From: Bacillota bacterium | Lineage (GTDB): Bacteria > Bacillota > Clostridia > Lachnospirales > Lachnospiraceae | Assembly: GCA_023436225.1 (NCBI GenBank) | Contig: JAEZKA010000039.1 | Span: 1 to 18,960, forward strand | Direction of reading: 5' to 3' | DNA: 18,960 nt | Part shown: positions 7,633 through 14,122 of the stretch, in pieces | Position numbering within the stretch: the stretch's first letter is position 1 | Layout: every line of letters starts with the position of its first letter | The notes under the pieces: generated by a model | The model's database searches: none | What the model saw: only the letters and a program-made list of their open reading frames with translations | Told to the model about the DNA's origin: nothing | Program-made: the position numbers and the translations under genes

Positions 7633-9039
7633 ATGAGGACAAGTCGTAAGGGAACAATCGGGATCTTCACATTACTGCTGCTGATGCTTTTGTCAGCCTG
7701 CAGGGTTGGGGAAGAACGATATGAATTAACAAATTATATAGGAAAGTCAGTCTCGACCTTCGAGAAAAGGTCCGGTACCGAGCTTGAGGAGCAGGGTACC
7801 GGTGTATATCTTATGGAGAATGTCGTTCAGATCATGGCTCCGGATAAAAAAGTGAATGCAATATCCCTCCTTAATGGAGCAGGTGATTATAAGGTCTACG
7901 GTGTAAGTATCGGAATGACGAAGGCGGAAGTAGATGTAATACTGGAGGAGAGCTTCGGAAAAGAGATTGCTAGGACCATCAATACGGAGAAGAATGCCAT
8001 TACCTATACCTATTTGAATAATGAAAAGGAGCTGTATATCTCCTATGATGCCGATAAAGAGACAGTAACCGAATTATCCTATTATATCGTAGATACGAAG
8101 GTGAAGGAGGAGAACAATGCGAACGAAAAGACCAATTCCGGTGAGCTAATGGCATTGATCGGAGACACCCGTATCTATTATAACGAGGCGATGGTCTATC
8201 TGAAATCCGCTCAGGAGAATTATGAGAGGGAGTATGGCAACGATATCTGGGAAGCAGATATTCTTGGTAATGGGGTGACCTTTGGAGCGATGATAAAGGA
8301 GGAGGTCATTAACCAGATTACCGAGCTGAAAATCATCGGTGCTCAAGCGGCCAAGGAGGGTATTACACTGTCTGAGGAGGAGCTGGCGGATGCCAATGCC
8401 TATGCGAAGGAGCATTTTGAGAGCTTAACCTCTGAGGATATCAGCAAGTATCTGATTACAGAGGAGCTGCTGCGACAGATATATGCAGACAATCTTCTTG
8501 CCGAAAAGACCTTTGAGCACTTTACCATTAATGTTGATAATAAGGTGTCTGATCTGGATTCAAAGCAGATTACGATTTGGCAGATACTGATTAATAGTGT
8601 CAATTATGACAGTGAAGGTAAGCCGATCGGATTATCTGAGGAGGATAAGTCAGCAGCATATGAGAAGGTTAAAAGCCTCCTAGAACAAGCAAAGATTACA
8701 GAGGATTTTCATGCACTGGCAGAAGCAAATTCAGAAGCAGAGACTATAGAATATACCTTTGGACGAGGCGAGGGGCCAGAGGAATACAGTGACTCCTTTG
8801 AGCAAGCCGCTTTTACACTGAAAACCGGGCAGGTGAGTGATATCATCTCTACTGATTATGGCTGGCATATCCTGTATTGTGTATCGGATTATGATGAGGA
8901 TGCCACCACGCAGAGGAAGGAAGAGATTATTAATCAACGAAGAAGTGAGCTATTTGCCAAGCTTTATGAGGATTGGACCGCTAATTATGATGTGGTTGTG
9001 AACAGTGAGGCTTGGAATGCCATCAGCTTTGAGAAATAG
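7633..9039 (+). CDS. PrsA/PpiC-like peptidyl-prolyl isomerase lipoprotein
   Basis: This is a membrane-anchored extracytoplasmic foldase of about 468 residues. The N-terminus is a lipoprotein signal peptide with lipobox LSAC, the lipidated Cys being residue 23. Residues about 30-150 form an extra module of unknown function with two similar half-motifs (IGKSVSTFEKRSG, then VSIGMTKAEVDVILEESFG). A SurA_N/PrsA-type chaperone region follows (about 150-290). A parvulin rotamase domain comes next (about 300-430), with ITIWQILI, a helical DFHALAEANS segment, FGRGEGPEEYSDSFEQAAFTLKTGQVS and YGWHILYC. I start at the ATG at 7633 because GGAGG lies five bases upstream; the ATG at 7621 has no ribosome binding site. 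It lies 50 bases after mfd, an order familiar from clostridia, and is probably in the same operon. Confidence 0.88.
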   Translation: MRTSRKGTIGIFTLLLLMLLSACRVGEERYELTNYIGKSVSTFEKRSGTELEEQGTGVYLMENVVQIMAPDKKVNAISLLNGAGDYKVYGVSIGMTKAEVDVILEESFGKEIARTINTEKNAITYTYLNNEKELYISYDADKETVTELSYYIVDTKVKEENNANEKTNSGELMALIGDTRIYYNEAMVYLKSAQENYEREYGNDIWEADILGNGVTFGAMIKEEVINQITELKIIGAQAAKEGITLSEEELADANAYAKEHFESLTSEDISKYLITEELLRQIYADNLLAEKTFEHFTINVDNKVSDLDSKQITIWQILINSVNYDSEGKPIGLSEEDKSAAYEKVKSLLEQAKITEDFHALAEANSEAETIEYTFGRGEGPEEYSDSFEQAAFTLKTGQVSDIISTDYGWHILYCVSDYDEDATTQRKEEIINQRRSELFAKLYEDWTANYDVVVNSEAWNAISFEK

Positions 9040-9081
9040 TAACCCGGCAATTAACCTGAAATAACATTTGTTAGAATATAT

Positions 9082-9113
9082 AAAAGGCTACAACAACAAA
9101 AGGCTACAACAAA
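9082..9113. repeat. Small tandem duplication, 16 bp period
   Basis: AAAAGGCTACAACAAC (9082-9097) is followed directly by AAAAGGCTACAACAAA (9098-9113). The 15-base identity is a recent-looking slippage or duplication product just before the terminator hairpin, with no evident function. Confidence 0.8.
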
Positions 9114-9115
9114 AA

Positions 9116-9145
9116 GCCAGCTTAAATAATAAAATTTAAGCTGGC
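9116..9145. terminator. Bidirectional terminator between convergent genes
   Basis: A perfect 12 bp stem pairs GCCAGCTTAAAT (9116-9127) with ATTTAAGCTGGC (9134-9145) around a six-base loop AATAAA. Flanking A and T runs allow it to act in both directions, ending the plus-strand lipoprotein gene and the minus-strand CorC-type gene. Confidence 0.8.
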
Positions 9146-9184
9146 CTTTAATAACTTTAAGCCATAAATATACTAGCTATCAAA

Positions 9185-10534
9185 TTATATTGATGAGATC
9201 ACTTGATTTTTATTAGAGGTATCTGCCAAACAAACGACAGCACTTTCTAGTCGATGATCCTTAATGCTTTGAATTTTAATCACCATTCCAAAATCCTCTA
9301 ATTCAGGTGAGCTTCCGTCTTCCGGTATCGTACCTAAGATACCAAATACAAATCCGCCAAAAGTATCATAATCTTCTTCTGGAAGTAGTACTCCTATCTG
9401 CTTGGAAACATCTTCTAACGGAGTATTTCCCTGTATAAGCCAGGTGTTAGAGTCGATGCGTTCGATTTGTGGCAATTCCTTAGGTGCAGCCTGATCATCT
9501 TCAAGATCACCCACTAATTGCTCCAGTAAGTCATTTATGGTAATAATTCCGCTAACACCGCCGTATTCATCCACTACTACAGCAAAATGATTTCTGCTAA
9601 CCTTCATATTACGAAATAGTACATCGGCTTTCACTGATTCTGGTACAAAGTATGCTTGCTGTACAGCATTTTTCATCACATTCTCGCGTGACTTGTCTTT
9701 TAGTCTAAAATAATCCTTTGCATATAAAATACCAATAATATGATCAGGGCTCTCTGAGCAGATGGGATATATGGAATGCTTACTTTCAATTATTGTTTGT
9801 TCCCATTGCTCATCCGTCTCATCGCTCCACAAGAGAGAAACCTCAGTTCTATGTGTCATTACCTCTCCGGCAATAATATCGTCGAATTCGAATATATTCT
9901 GAATCATATCCTTTTCATCGGGATGTATGGTTCCTTTTTCACTTCCTGCATCTATCATCATACGGATTTCTTCCTCCGTATTTTCATCATCCTCTTCATC
10001 AGGATTAATACCTAGTAATTTTAATATACCGTTTGCGGAAACCGTTAATAACCAAACAATCGGACCAAAGACTTTAGAAACAACATAAATTAACTGTGAC
10101 ATTCCTAGTGCAAGCTGTTCTGACTTTCTCATAGCAATCTGTTTTGGAATAAGTTCACCTAATGTAACGGTAAAATAAGTTAGAGCCAGAGTAATAATGA
10201 TAACGGATAAGGTATCAAGAACAGTTACAGGTATTTTGACACCAAGATTAACCATAGCATTGGTCAGTCGATCTGAAAAGTTCTCAGCAGCAAACGCACT
10301 TCCAAGAAGATTTACTAGTGTGATACCAATCTGGATTGTTGCTAGAAAACGAGCCGGCTGTGCAGTGAGCTTTGACAATCTTATAGCACGTTTATCTCCA
10401 CTGGCGGAAAGCTTTGCGAGCTTATTGTCATTCATGGAAATAACAGCAATTTCTGCACAAGCAAAAATTGCATTCAAAAGAATAAGGAAAATCTGTAATA
10501 ATATTTGTCCTAATATAGGATCACTGTCTGGCAA
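9185..10534 (-). CDS. CNNM/CorC (hemolysin C-type) membrane transporter
   Basis: This is a CNNM-type membrane protein related to bacterial CorC/YhdP/MpfA, a family linked to Mg2+ (and Co2+) efflux and tolerance. The 449-residue protein has an N-terminal DUF21/CNNM membrane domain with about four hydrophobic segments (roughly 8-28, 60-82, 105-128, 145-170), including the conserved AEIAVISMNDNKL and GELIPKQIA motifs. A CBS pair follows (about 200-335, with VMTHRTEVSLL and VVDEYGGVSGIITINDLLEQLVGDLEDD), then a CorC_HlyC C-terminal domain (about 350-435, EDYDTFGGFVFGILGTIPEDG). The start is TTG at 10534, with AAGGGGG eight bases upstream and homologues beginning in this region. It is preceded by an unusually long structured leader with an internal terminator, so expression is probably controlled by attenuation. 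Substrate is inferred from family only. Confidence 0.93.
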   Translation of the reverse strand: MPDSDPILGQILLQIFLILLNAIFACAEIAVISMNDNKLAKLSASGDKRAIRLSKLTAQPARFLATIQIGITLVNLLGSAFAAENFSDRLTNAMVNLGVKIPVTVLDTLSVIIITLALTYFTVTLGELIPKQIAMRKSEQLALGMSQLIYVVSKVFGPIVWLLTVSANGILKLLGINPDEEDDENTEEEIRMMIDAGSEKGTIHPDEKDMIQNIFEFDDIIAGEVMTHRTEVSLLWSDETDEQWEQTIIESKHSIYPICSESPDHIIGILYAKDYFRLKDKSRENVMKNAVQQAYFVPESVKADVLFRNMKVSRNHFAVVVDEYGGVSGIITINDLLEQLVGDLEDDQAAPKELPQIERIDSNTWLIQGNTPLEDVSKQIGVLLPEEDYDTFGGFVFGILGTIPEDGSSPELEDFGMVIKIQSIKDHRLESAVVCLADTSNKNQVISSI

Positions 10535-10682
10535 AAAAGTTACCCCCTTCTAAAAATAAAAAAAATAATATTTTTCTATCCCCAATTATCAAAGTAGAAT
10601 AGAAATATTTTGATAAAGACCGGCTACTCAGTAACACTTTATAAACTCGTCAGAGTAGATACTTAAATATAGTAAACACTGC

Positions 10683-10710
10683 AAAAAGGACAATAATTTA
10701 TTGTCCTTTT
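10683..10710 (-). terminator. Intrinsic terminator inside the corC leader
   Basis: On the minus strand AAAAGGACAATAA pairs with TTATTGTCCTTTT and the 3' arm runs into a five-U tract. It lies about 125 nt after the predicted transcription start and about 150 nt before the corC start codon, so it can end transcription prematurely. Read on the plus strand the hairpin is also followed by four T. Confidence 0.75.
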
Positions 10711-10715
10711 AATTC

Positions 10716-10835
10716 ATGACAACAGAAAGTCCGCGAAGCGTACTTTCTATCGTTACTATATTCATTTTATTTTTTATATTAAAATGCTGATATCGACTGA
10801 CGGATTCGTCCAAGTGTAGCACCTGTCCTTTCATT
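10716..10835 (-). ncRNA. Structured 5' leader (riboswitch-like candidate) of corC
   Basis: The transcript from the promoter at 10841-10869 begins near 10835 and can fold into a three-way-junction-like shape. P1 pairs AUGA-aag-GACAG (10834-10823) with CUGUU-g-UCAU (10725-10716). Inside are P2, with UGCU/AGCA and GACG/CGUC helices (10785-10821), and P3, a strong hairpin GAAAGU.CGC-UUC-GCG.ACUUUC (10725-10747). The P1 5' arm contains AAAGGACA, which could instead pair with UGUCCUUU in the 3' arm of the downstream terminator (10685-10692), an obvious antiterminator. I do not recognise the conserved bases of M-box, yybP-ykoY, NiCo or other common classes. The folding is by eye and the ligand is unknown. 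Confidence 0.5.
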
Positions 10836-10840
10836 TAGAC

Positions 10841-10869
10841 ATTATAGCAAAGGCTATGAATTACGTCAA
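10841..10869 (-). promoter_or_regulatory. Strong sigma-A promoter of corC
   Basis: On the minus strand a -35 TTGACG (10864-10869) and a perfect -10 TATAAT (10841-10846) are 17 bp apart. Transcription would start about 10835, some 300 nt upstream of the corC start codon. Confidence 0.85.
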
Positions 10870-10980
10870 GCATACTAGTATATTTAAGATATTATCCATT
10901 ATTTTTAGATTTAATTTAGAAATTTATTTAATCGTTTGATTTAGAAGTGGGGATGATAGTGTTCTTAAGTATTCAATATA

Positions 10981-11040
10981 ATGTAAAATAAACTTGACAT
11001 ACAATGTAAAGTAAACTATACTAAAAATGTAAAGCGAACT
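10981..11040 (+). promoter_or_regulatory. XRE promoter with three 23 bp-periodic operator repeats
   Basis: The promoter is TTGACA (10994-10999), a 17 bp spacer and TATACT (11017-11022). Three direct repeats of the form ATGTAAAnnnAACT start at 10981, 11004 and 11027, exactly 23 bp apart: ATGTAAAATAAACT, ATGTAAAGTAAACT and ATGTAAAGCGAACT. The first repeat ends at the -35, the second fills the spacer up to the -10, and the third covers the start of transcription. This is the layout expected for autorepression by the XRE protein encoded just downstream. Confidence 0.8.
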
Positions 11041-11061
11041 AGACAATAAAGGAGGGCAAAG

Positions 11062-11271
11062 ATGCAAACCAGGTTACAGGAGCTCCGAAAATGTGCGAAG
11101 GTAACGCAGAATGAGTTGGCAGATGCAGTGGGTGTAACTCGCCAGACAATCATTTCACTAGAATGTGGCAGATATAATGCCTCTTTGATACTGGCACACA
11201 AGCTGGCACAGTTTTTCGATGTCTCAATTGAGGATATTTTTATATTTAATCAGGAGGATGAGAATTTATGA
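11062..11271 (+). CDS. XRE-family HTH transcriptional regulator
   Basis: This 69-residue protein consists almost only of a Cro/C1-type helix-turn-helix domain. The recognition region is NELADAVGVTRQTIISLECGRYNASLILAHKLAQFFDVSIEDIF (about residues 18-61). Small regulators of this YozG-like type commonly control an adjacent membrane-protein gene. GGAGGG at 11051-11056 is the ribosome binding site. The stop codon overlaps the next start as ATGA, so the two are translationally coupled. The promoter carries three evenly spaced direct repeats that are likely its own operators. Whether it represses or activates, and any signal it senses, cannot be read from the sequence. Confidence 0.92.
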   Translation: MQTRLQELRKCAKVTQNELADAVGVTRQTIISLECGRYNASLILAHKLAQFFDVSIEDIFIFNQEDENL

Positions 11272-11747
11272 AAGGTCTATTATGTGGAACAACAGCAAGA
11301 ACAAATGAAAAATATAAGCTGGTGGTTAAAGTCCGTATGTATCGATTTGCTGGACTCGGTCTGATTGGAGCACTCACTTTAATTACCGCACTACTGGCAG
11401 AATTCTATTGGAAGCTGGAGGTTAAGGAGGAGATGCTTGGTGTCTACACGGGAGCCGGGTTCGGATTACTTCTTGTTTCTATCATCATGCTAATTAAGAA
11501 TAAACGGATGCTTAAGGATGAGGAGAAGCTTAAGGAGAGTAGAATCAGCAACTCGGATGAGCGAATTAAGGAAATCTCCAATCGGGCATTCCGTATAGCG
11601 TCCATAGCTATGCTTATTGCTATGTATGCTCTGGCTCTGATTGGAGGACTGTTCTATCCGGTTTTGGTGAAACTGCTTCTGCTGATTGTGAGCATCTTTG
11701 TATTCGCTTATCTCGTTTCCTATAATGTATATAATAGAATAATGTAG
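11268..11747 (+). CDS. DUF2178-like integral membrane protein
   Basis: This 159-residue protein has four predicted membrane segments, about residues 27-47, 57-76, 107-126 and 130-152. Between TM2 and TM3 lies a charged cytoplasmic loop with NSDERIKEISNRAFRIA, similar to the DER-containing segment of DUF2178-type proteins that often accompany small XRE regulators. Its start overlaps the XRE stop by four bases (ATGA), and a ribosome binding site (AGGAGG, 11252-11257) lies within the end of the XRE gene. A role as a membrane partner or target of the regulator is plausible but unproven. The family assignment is tentative. Confidence 0.75.
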   Translation: MKGLLCGTTARTNEKYKLVVKVRMYRFAGLGLIGALTLITALLAEFYWKLEVKEEMLGVYTGAGFGLLLVSIIMLIKNKRMLKDEEKLKESRISNSDERIKEISNRAFRIASIAMLIAMYALALIGGLFYPVLVKLLLLIVSIFVFAYLVSYNVYNRIM

Positions 11748-11825
11748 GGTTGGAGGGCAGTAGTGAGGATTAAGAATATACTAGCTTAGAGCTTGGTATG
11801 TTATGTAGGGTGAGAGGAGAGGGAA

Positions 11826-12080
11826 ATGAAACGTAGCAGGATGGGTGAATTCATGGCAAGGTATGGAATTAGATGGAGTCTACCGGTAGGACTCTTCGTA
11901 TGGTTAGTGTACAAGGTGGTTAGCCGCTTTGTAACAATATCGGATGCGGTTGCAATTCCTATGATGATAGTTTCCGTTCTTCTTATGTTGATCGGAATAG
12001 TGTATCATGGCTGGTGTTTCGGTAATGGTATGAATCCCTATCGTCCGAATGGAATTAAGAAATTCAAGGATAATGAGTAA
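11826..12080 (+). CDS. Small two-TM membrane protein, function unknown
   Basis: The 84-residue product starts with a basic segment (MKRSRMGEFMARYGIRW), has two hydrophobic helices (about 16-34 and 41-62) and ends with a short polar tail. A purine-rich AGGAGAGGG lies just before the ATG. It is 78 bases downstream of the DUF2178-like gene on the same strand, with no terminator visible between them, so it probably belongs to the XRE operon. I do not recognise a family with certainty. Confidence 0.7.
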   Translation: MKRSRMGEFMARYGIRWSLPVGLFVWLVYKVVSRFVTISDAVAIPMMIVSVLLMLIGIVYHGWCFGNGMNPYRPNGIKKFKDNE

Positions 12081-12101
12081 TATAATGATATGAATGAATA
12101 G

Positions 12102-12243
12102 GGGCTGTTTCAAAACAGTAGATAATGCTTAAAATAATAATAACAGCATCCCATACAGGATAATCTATTCTAGAGGTTAGATTATATGGTATGGGATGCT
12201 GTTACTCTTGTATTAAAGAATAATTCTTGTTTTAAAACAGCCC
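12102..12243. mobile_element. MITE-like nested palindromic element
   Basis: The element of about 142 bp has terminal inverted repeats (GGGCTGTTTCAAAAC at 12102-12116, against GGGCTGTTTTAAAAC read inward from 12243). Nested inside is a perfect 16 bp inverted repeat (TAACAGCATCCCATAC at 12141-12156, partner 12189-12204) enclosing a perfect 8 bp one (ATAATCTA 12160-12167, TAGATTAT 12178-12185). It encodes nothing and shows no clear target duplication. It lies between convergent genes. On the minus strand the central hairpin is followed by a T-rich run, so it may also end DUF1846 transcription. The termini resemble insertion-sequence ends, but I cannot name a family. Confidence 0.6.
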
Positions 12244-12283
12244 TTTGCTGTATTATTTGGAATAGATCGGACTACCTTCCGAA

Positions 12284-13789
12284 TTATACATAATACAGAT
12301 TCTCAGAAGGATATACCGCATCGCAGGTAACATCAATTCCGAGCTTCTTTAGGATCTGCTCATCATTACGATTCAGTATAACGGTACAATGTGCTTGAAC
12401 TCCGGCAAGTGAGGATAATTTCTCATAAGCCAGCTGTGCAGTAGGATTGGTAACTGCACTGATACTGAGGGCAATGAGAATCTCATTTGCATTCAGGCAG
12501 GTGATTTTACTATGGAGATCACGTTCCTTCAAATCACGAATGGTATTTAAGATCAGAGGTGATAATAGGAAGATATCATCACCGATGCCTGCTAGATACT
12601 TGATTGCATTGAGGAGTGCAGCGGAGCAGCAATCCATGGTTGCAGAGCCTTTACCGGTAATAATCTGACCATCCTCGAGCTCGAGAGCAATTACAGATGC
12701 GGTCTCATTATCGACACAGCTTTCCTTAAGCTTAGCGGCATATTCGCGGGCCGGCAGCACACAGCGGCGGTCTTCCTGCTTTAAGCCAACCTCCTCCATG
12801 ATAACCTTCATGCGATTTACAGATTCTTCATCGAGCAGACCCTTCTTAAAATCACAGATCGTAGTGAAATACCTGCGAATAATCTCTTGCTTGGAAGCCT
12901 CTGTTACAGCAGCGTCATCGATAATACCAAAGCCGACACGGTTAACACCCATATCAGTCGGAGATTGGTATACGGATTCCTGATTCGTAATTTTCTCGAT
13001 AATACGTTTGATTACCGGGAACATCTCTAGGTCGCGGTTATAATTGACAGATACCTGATTATAGCGTTCAAAATGGAAGTTATCAATCATATTAACATCC
13101 TTTAAATCAACGGTTGCAGCCTCATAGGCGATGTTAAGGGGGTGCTTCAGGGGAACATTCCATACAGGGAAGGTCTCAAATTTGGAGTAACCAGCACTAT
13201 GTCCCAAGTTATATTCATGATAGAGCTGATTCAGACAAGTTGCCAGCTTACCGCTGTTAGGGCCAGGTGCAGTTACGACTACAATCGGTTTCGTGGTGGT
13301 AATGTAGGGATTGATTCCGTAACCATTCTCACTTACGATGGTGTCTACGTCTGCCGGATAACCGGGGATAGCAGAATGGGTATATACCTTGATGTTACGT
13401 CGCTCTAATTTATTGATAAATACGGTTGTTGCGGGCTGCTTATTGTAACGGGTGATCACTACGCTGTTCACTTCCAAGCCGAAGCTGCGGAGGTCATCCA
13501 GCAGACGAAGCACCTCCATATCATAGGTGATACCAAAATCACCACGAATTTTATTACGCTCTATATCACCGGCATATACACAGATAATGATTTCGGCCTG
13601 ATCCTTTAGTTTTTGGAGTAATTTGATTTTAGCATCTTCGTCAAAGCCGGGAAGTACACGCTTCGCATGCTTGTCTCCTATTAGTTTACCGCCAAATTCA
13701 AGATACAGCTTATCATAGTTGTTAACACGCTCAAGGATGAACTTCGACTGCTCATCAATATACCTCTGTGGATCAAAACCGGTTTTCAT
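12284..13789 (-). CDS. DUF1846 family protein, function unknown
   Basis: I recognise this 501-residue protein as a DUF1846 family member, conserved in many Firmicutes and structurally known but of unclear function. It begins MKTGFDPQRYIDEQSKFILERV and carries conserved stretches YLEFGGKLIGDKHAKRVLPGF (about 29-49), VVVTAPGPNSGKLATCLNQLYHEY (about 169-192, a P-loop-like GPNSGK) and SPTDMGVNRVGFGI (about 276-289). No signal peptide or membrane segment is evident, so it is cytoplasmic. AAAGGAGG sits seven to eight bases before the ATG. It is transcribed alone from a promoter near 14005-14032 with a structured leader. The PNSGK segment suggests nucleotide or phosphate binding, but I do not assign a reaction. 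Confidence 0.9.
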   Translation of the reverse strand: MKTGFDPQRYIDEQSKFILERVNNYDKLYLEFGGKLIGDKHAKRVLPGFDEDAKIKLLQKLKDQAEIIICVYAGDIERNKIRGDFGITYDMEVLRLLDDLRSFGLEVNSVVITRYNKQPATTVFINKLERRNIKVYTHSAIPGYPADVDTIVSENGYGINPYITTTKPIVVVTAPGPNSGKLATCLNQLYHEYNLGHSAGYSKFETFPVWNVPLKHPLNIAYEAATVDLKDVNMIDNFHFERYNQVSVNYNRDLEMFPVIKRIIEKITNQESVYQSPTDMGVNRVGFGIIDDAAVTEASKQEIIRRYFTTICDFKKGLLDEESVNRMKVIMEEVGLKQEDRRCVLPAREYAAKLKESCVDNETASVIALELEDGQIITGKGSATMDCCSAALLNAIKYLAGIGDDIFLLSPLILNTIRDLKERDLHSKITCLNANEILIALSISAVTNPTAQLAYEKLSSLAGVQAHCTVILNRNDEQILKKLGIDVTCDAVYPSENLYYV

Positions 13790-13819
13790 GTGGTATCCTC
13801 CTTTGAATACATTAATTTA

Positions 13820-13916
13820 TTGTAACAGTTCAGGCATAAGCTCTTTTTTGCTTTGCTGCAAAAGAATTCGTTCGCCTAAATCTCCTGTATGGAATTGTAC
13901 GCCTGAACTATTACAA
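13820..13916 (-). ncRNA. Structured leader closed by a 16 bp stem before DUF1846
   Basis: On the minus strand TTGTAATAGTTCAGGC (13916-13901) pairs with GCCTGAACTGTTACAA (13835-13820). The only non-Watson-Crick position is a U-G wobble in this strand; on the other strand it would be A-C, which favours a minus-strand RNA structure. The 65 nt inside contain a CUUUUGC/GCAAAAaAG hairpin and smaller helices. The closing stem ends about 16 nt before the Shine-Dalgarno sequence, so it could influence translation of DUF1846. I recognise no known riboswitch class. Confidence 0.5.
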
Positions 13917-14004
13917 ATTCTTGTCTGATTTTTTGTTGTAATATTTATGCTAAACATGTTGGAATTGTTAATCAATTTTAAGGCTTTAATAAATACCATA
14001 CTCT

Positions 14005-14032
14005 ATCATAATCGAATTTCTTAAAATGTCAA
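14005..14032 (-). promoter_or_regulatory. Predicted sigma-A promoter of the DUF1846 gene
   Basis: On the minus strand a perfect -35 TTGACA (14027-14032) and a -10 TATGAT (14005-14010) are 16 bp apart. Transcription would start near 13998, giving a leader of about 210 nt that contains the 16 bp-stem structure. Confidence 0.7.
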
Positions 14033-14090
14033 AGGCTTTTTATTCTTTTTATTAATAAGGAAATATTATCTATAGAAATGGTCCAAAATA

Positions 14091-14099
14091 TGTTAAAAT
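14091..14099 (+). promoter_or_regulatory. Possible extended -10 promoter of the SRAP gene
   Basis: TGTTAAAAT matches an extended -10 (TGnTANAAT) 24 bases before the SRAP ATG. The matching -35 position (14071-14076, TATAGA) is poor, so this is only a tentative call. Confidence 0.35.
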
Positions 14100-14122
14100 A
14101 GGTTTGGAAAGGGAGGATTCCT

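Noticed and set aside
10716..10835. Assignment of the corC leader to the M-box or yybP-ykoY riboswitch.
   Set aside because: The conserved sequence blocks of these classes that I know were not found on the minus strand, so the leader is left unclassified.
13817..13999. A 60-codon minus-strand frame upstream of DUF1846.
   Set aside because: It starts at the predicted transcription start, lacks a Shine-Dalgarno sequence and coincides with the structured leader. A leader peptide cannot be excluded but is not supported.
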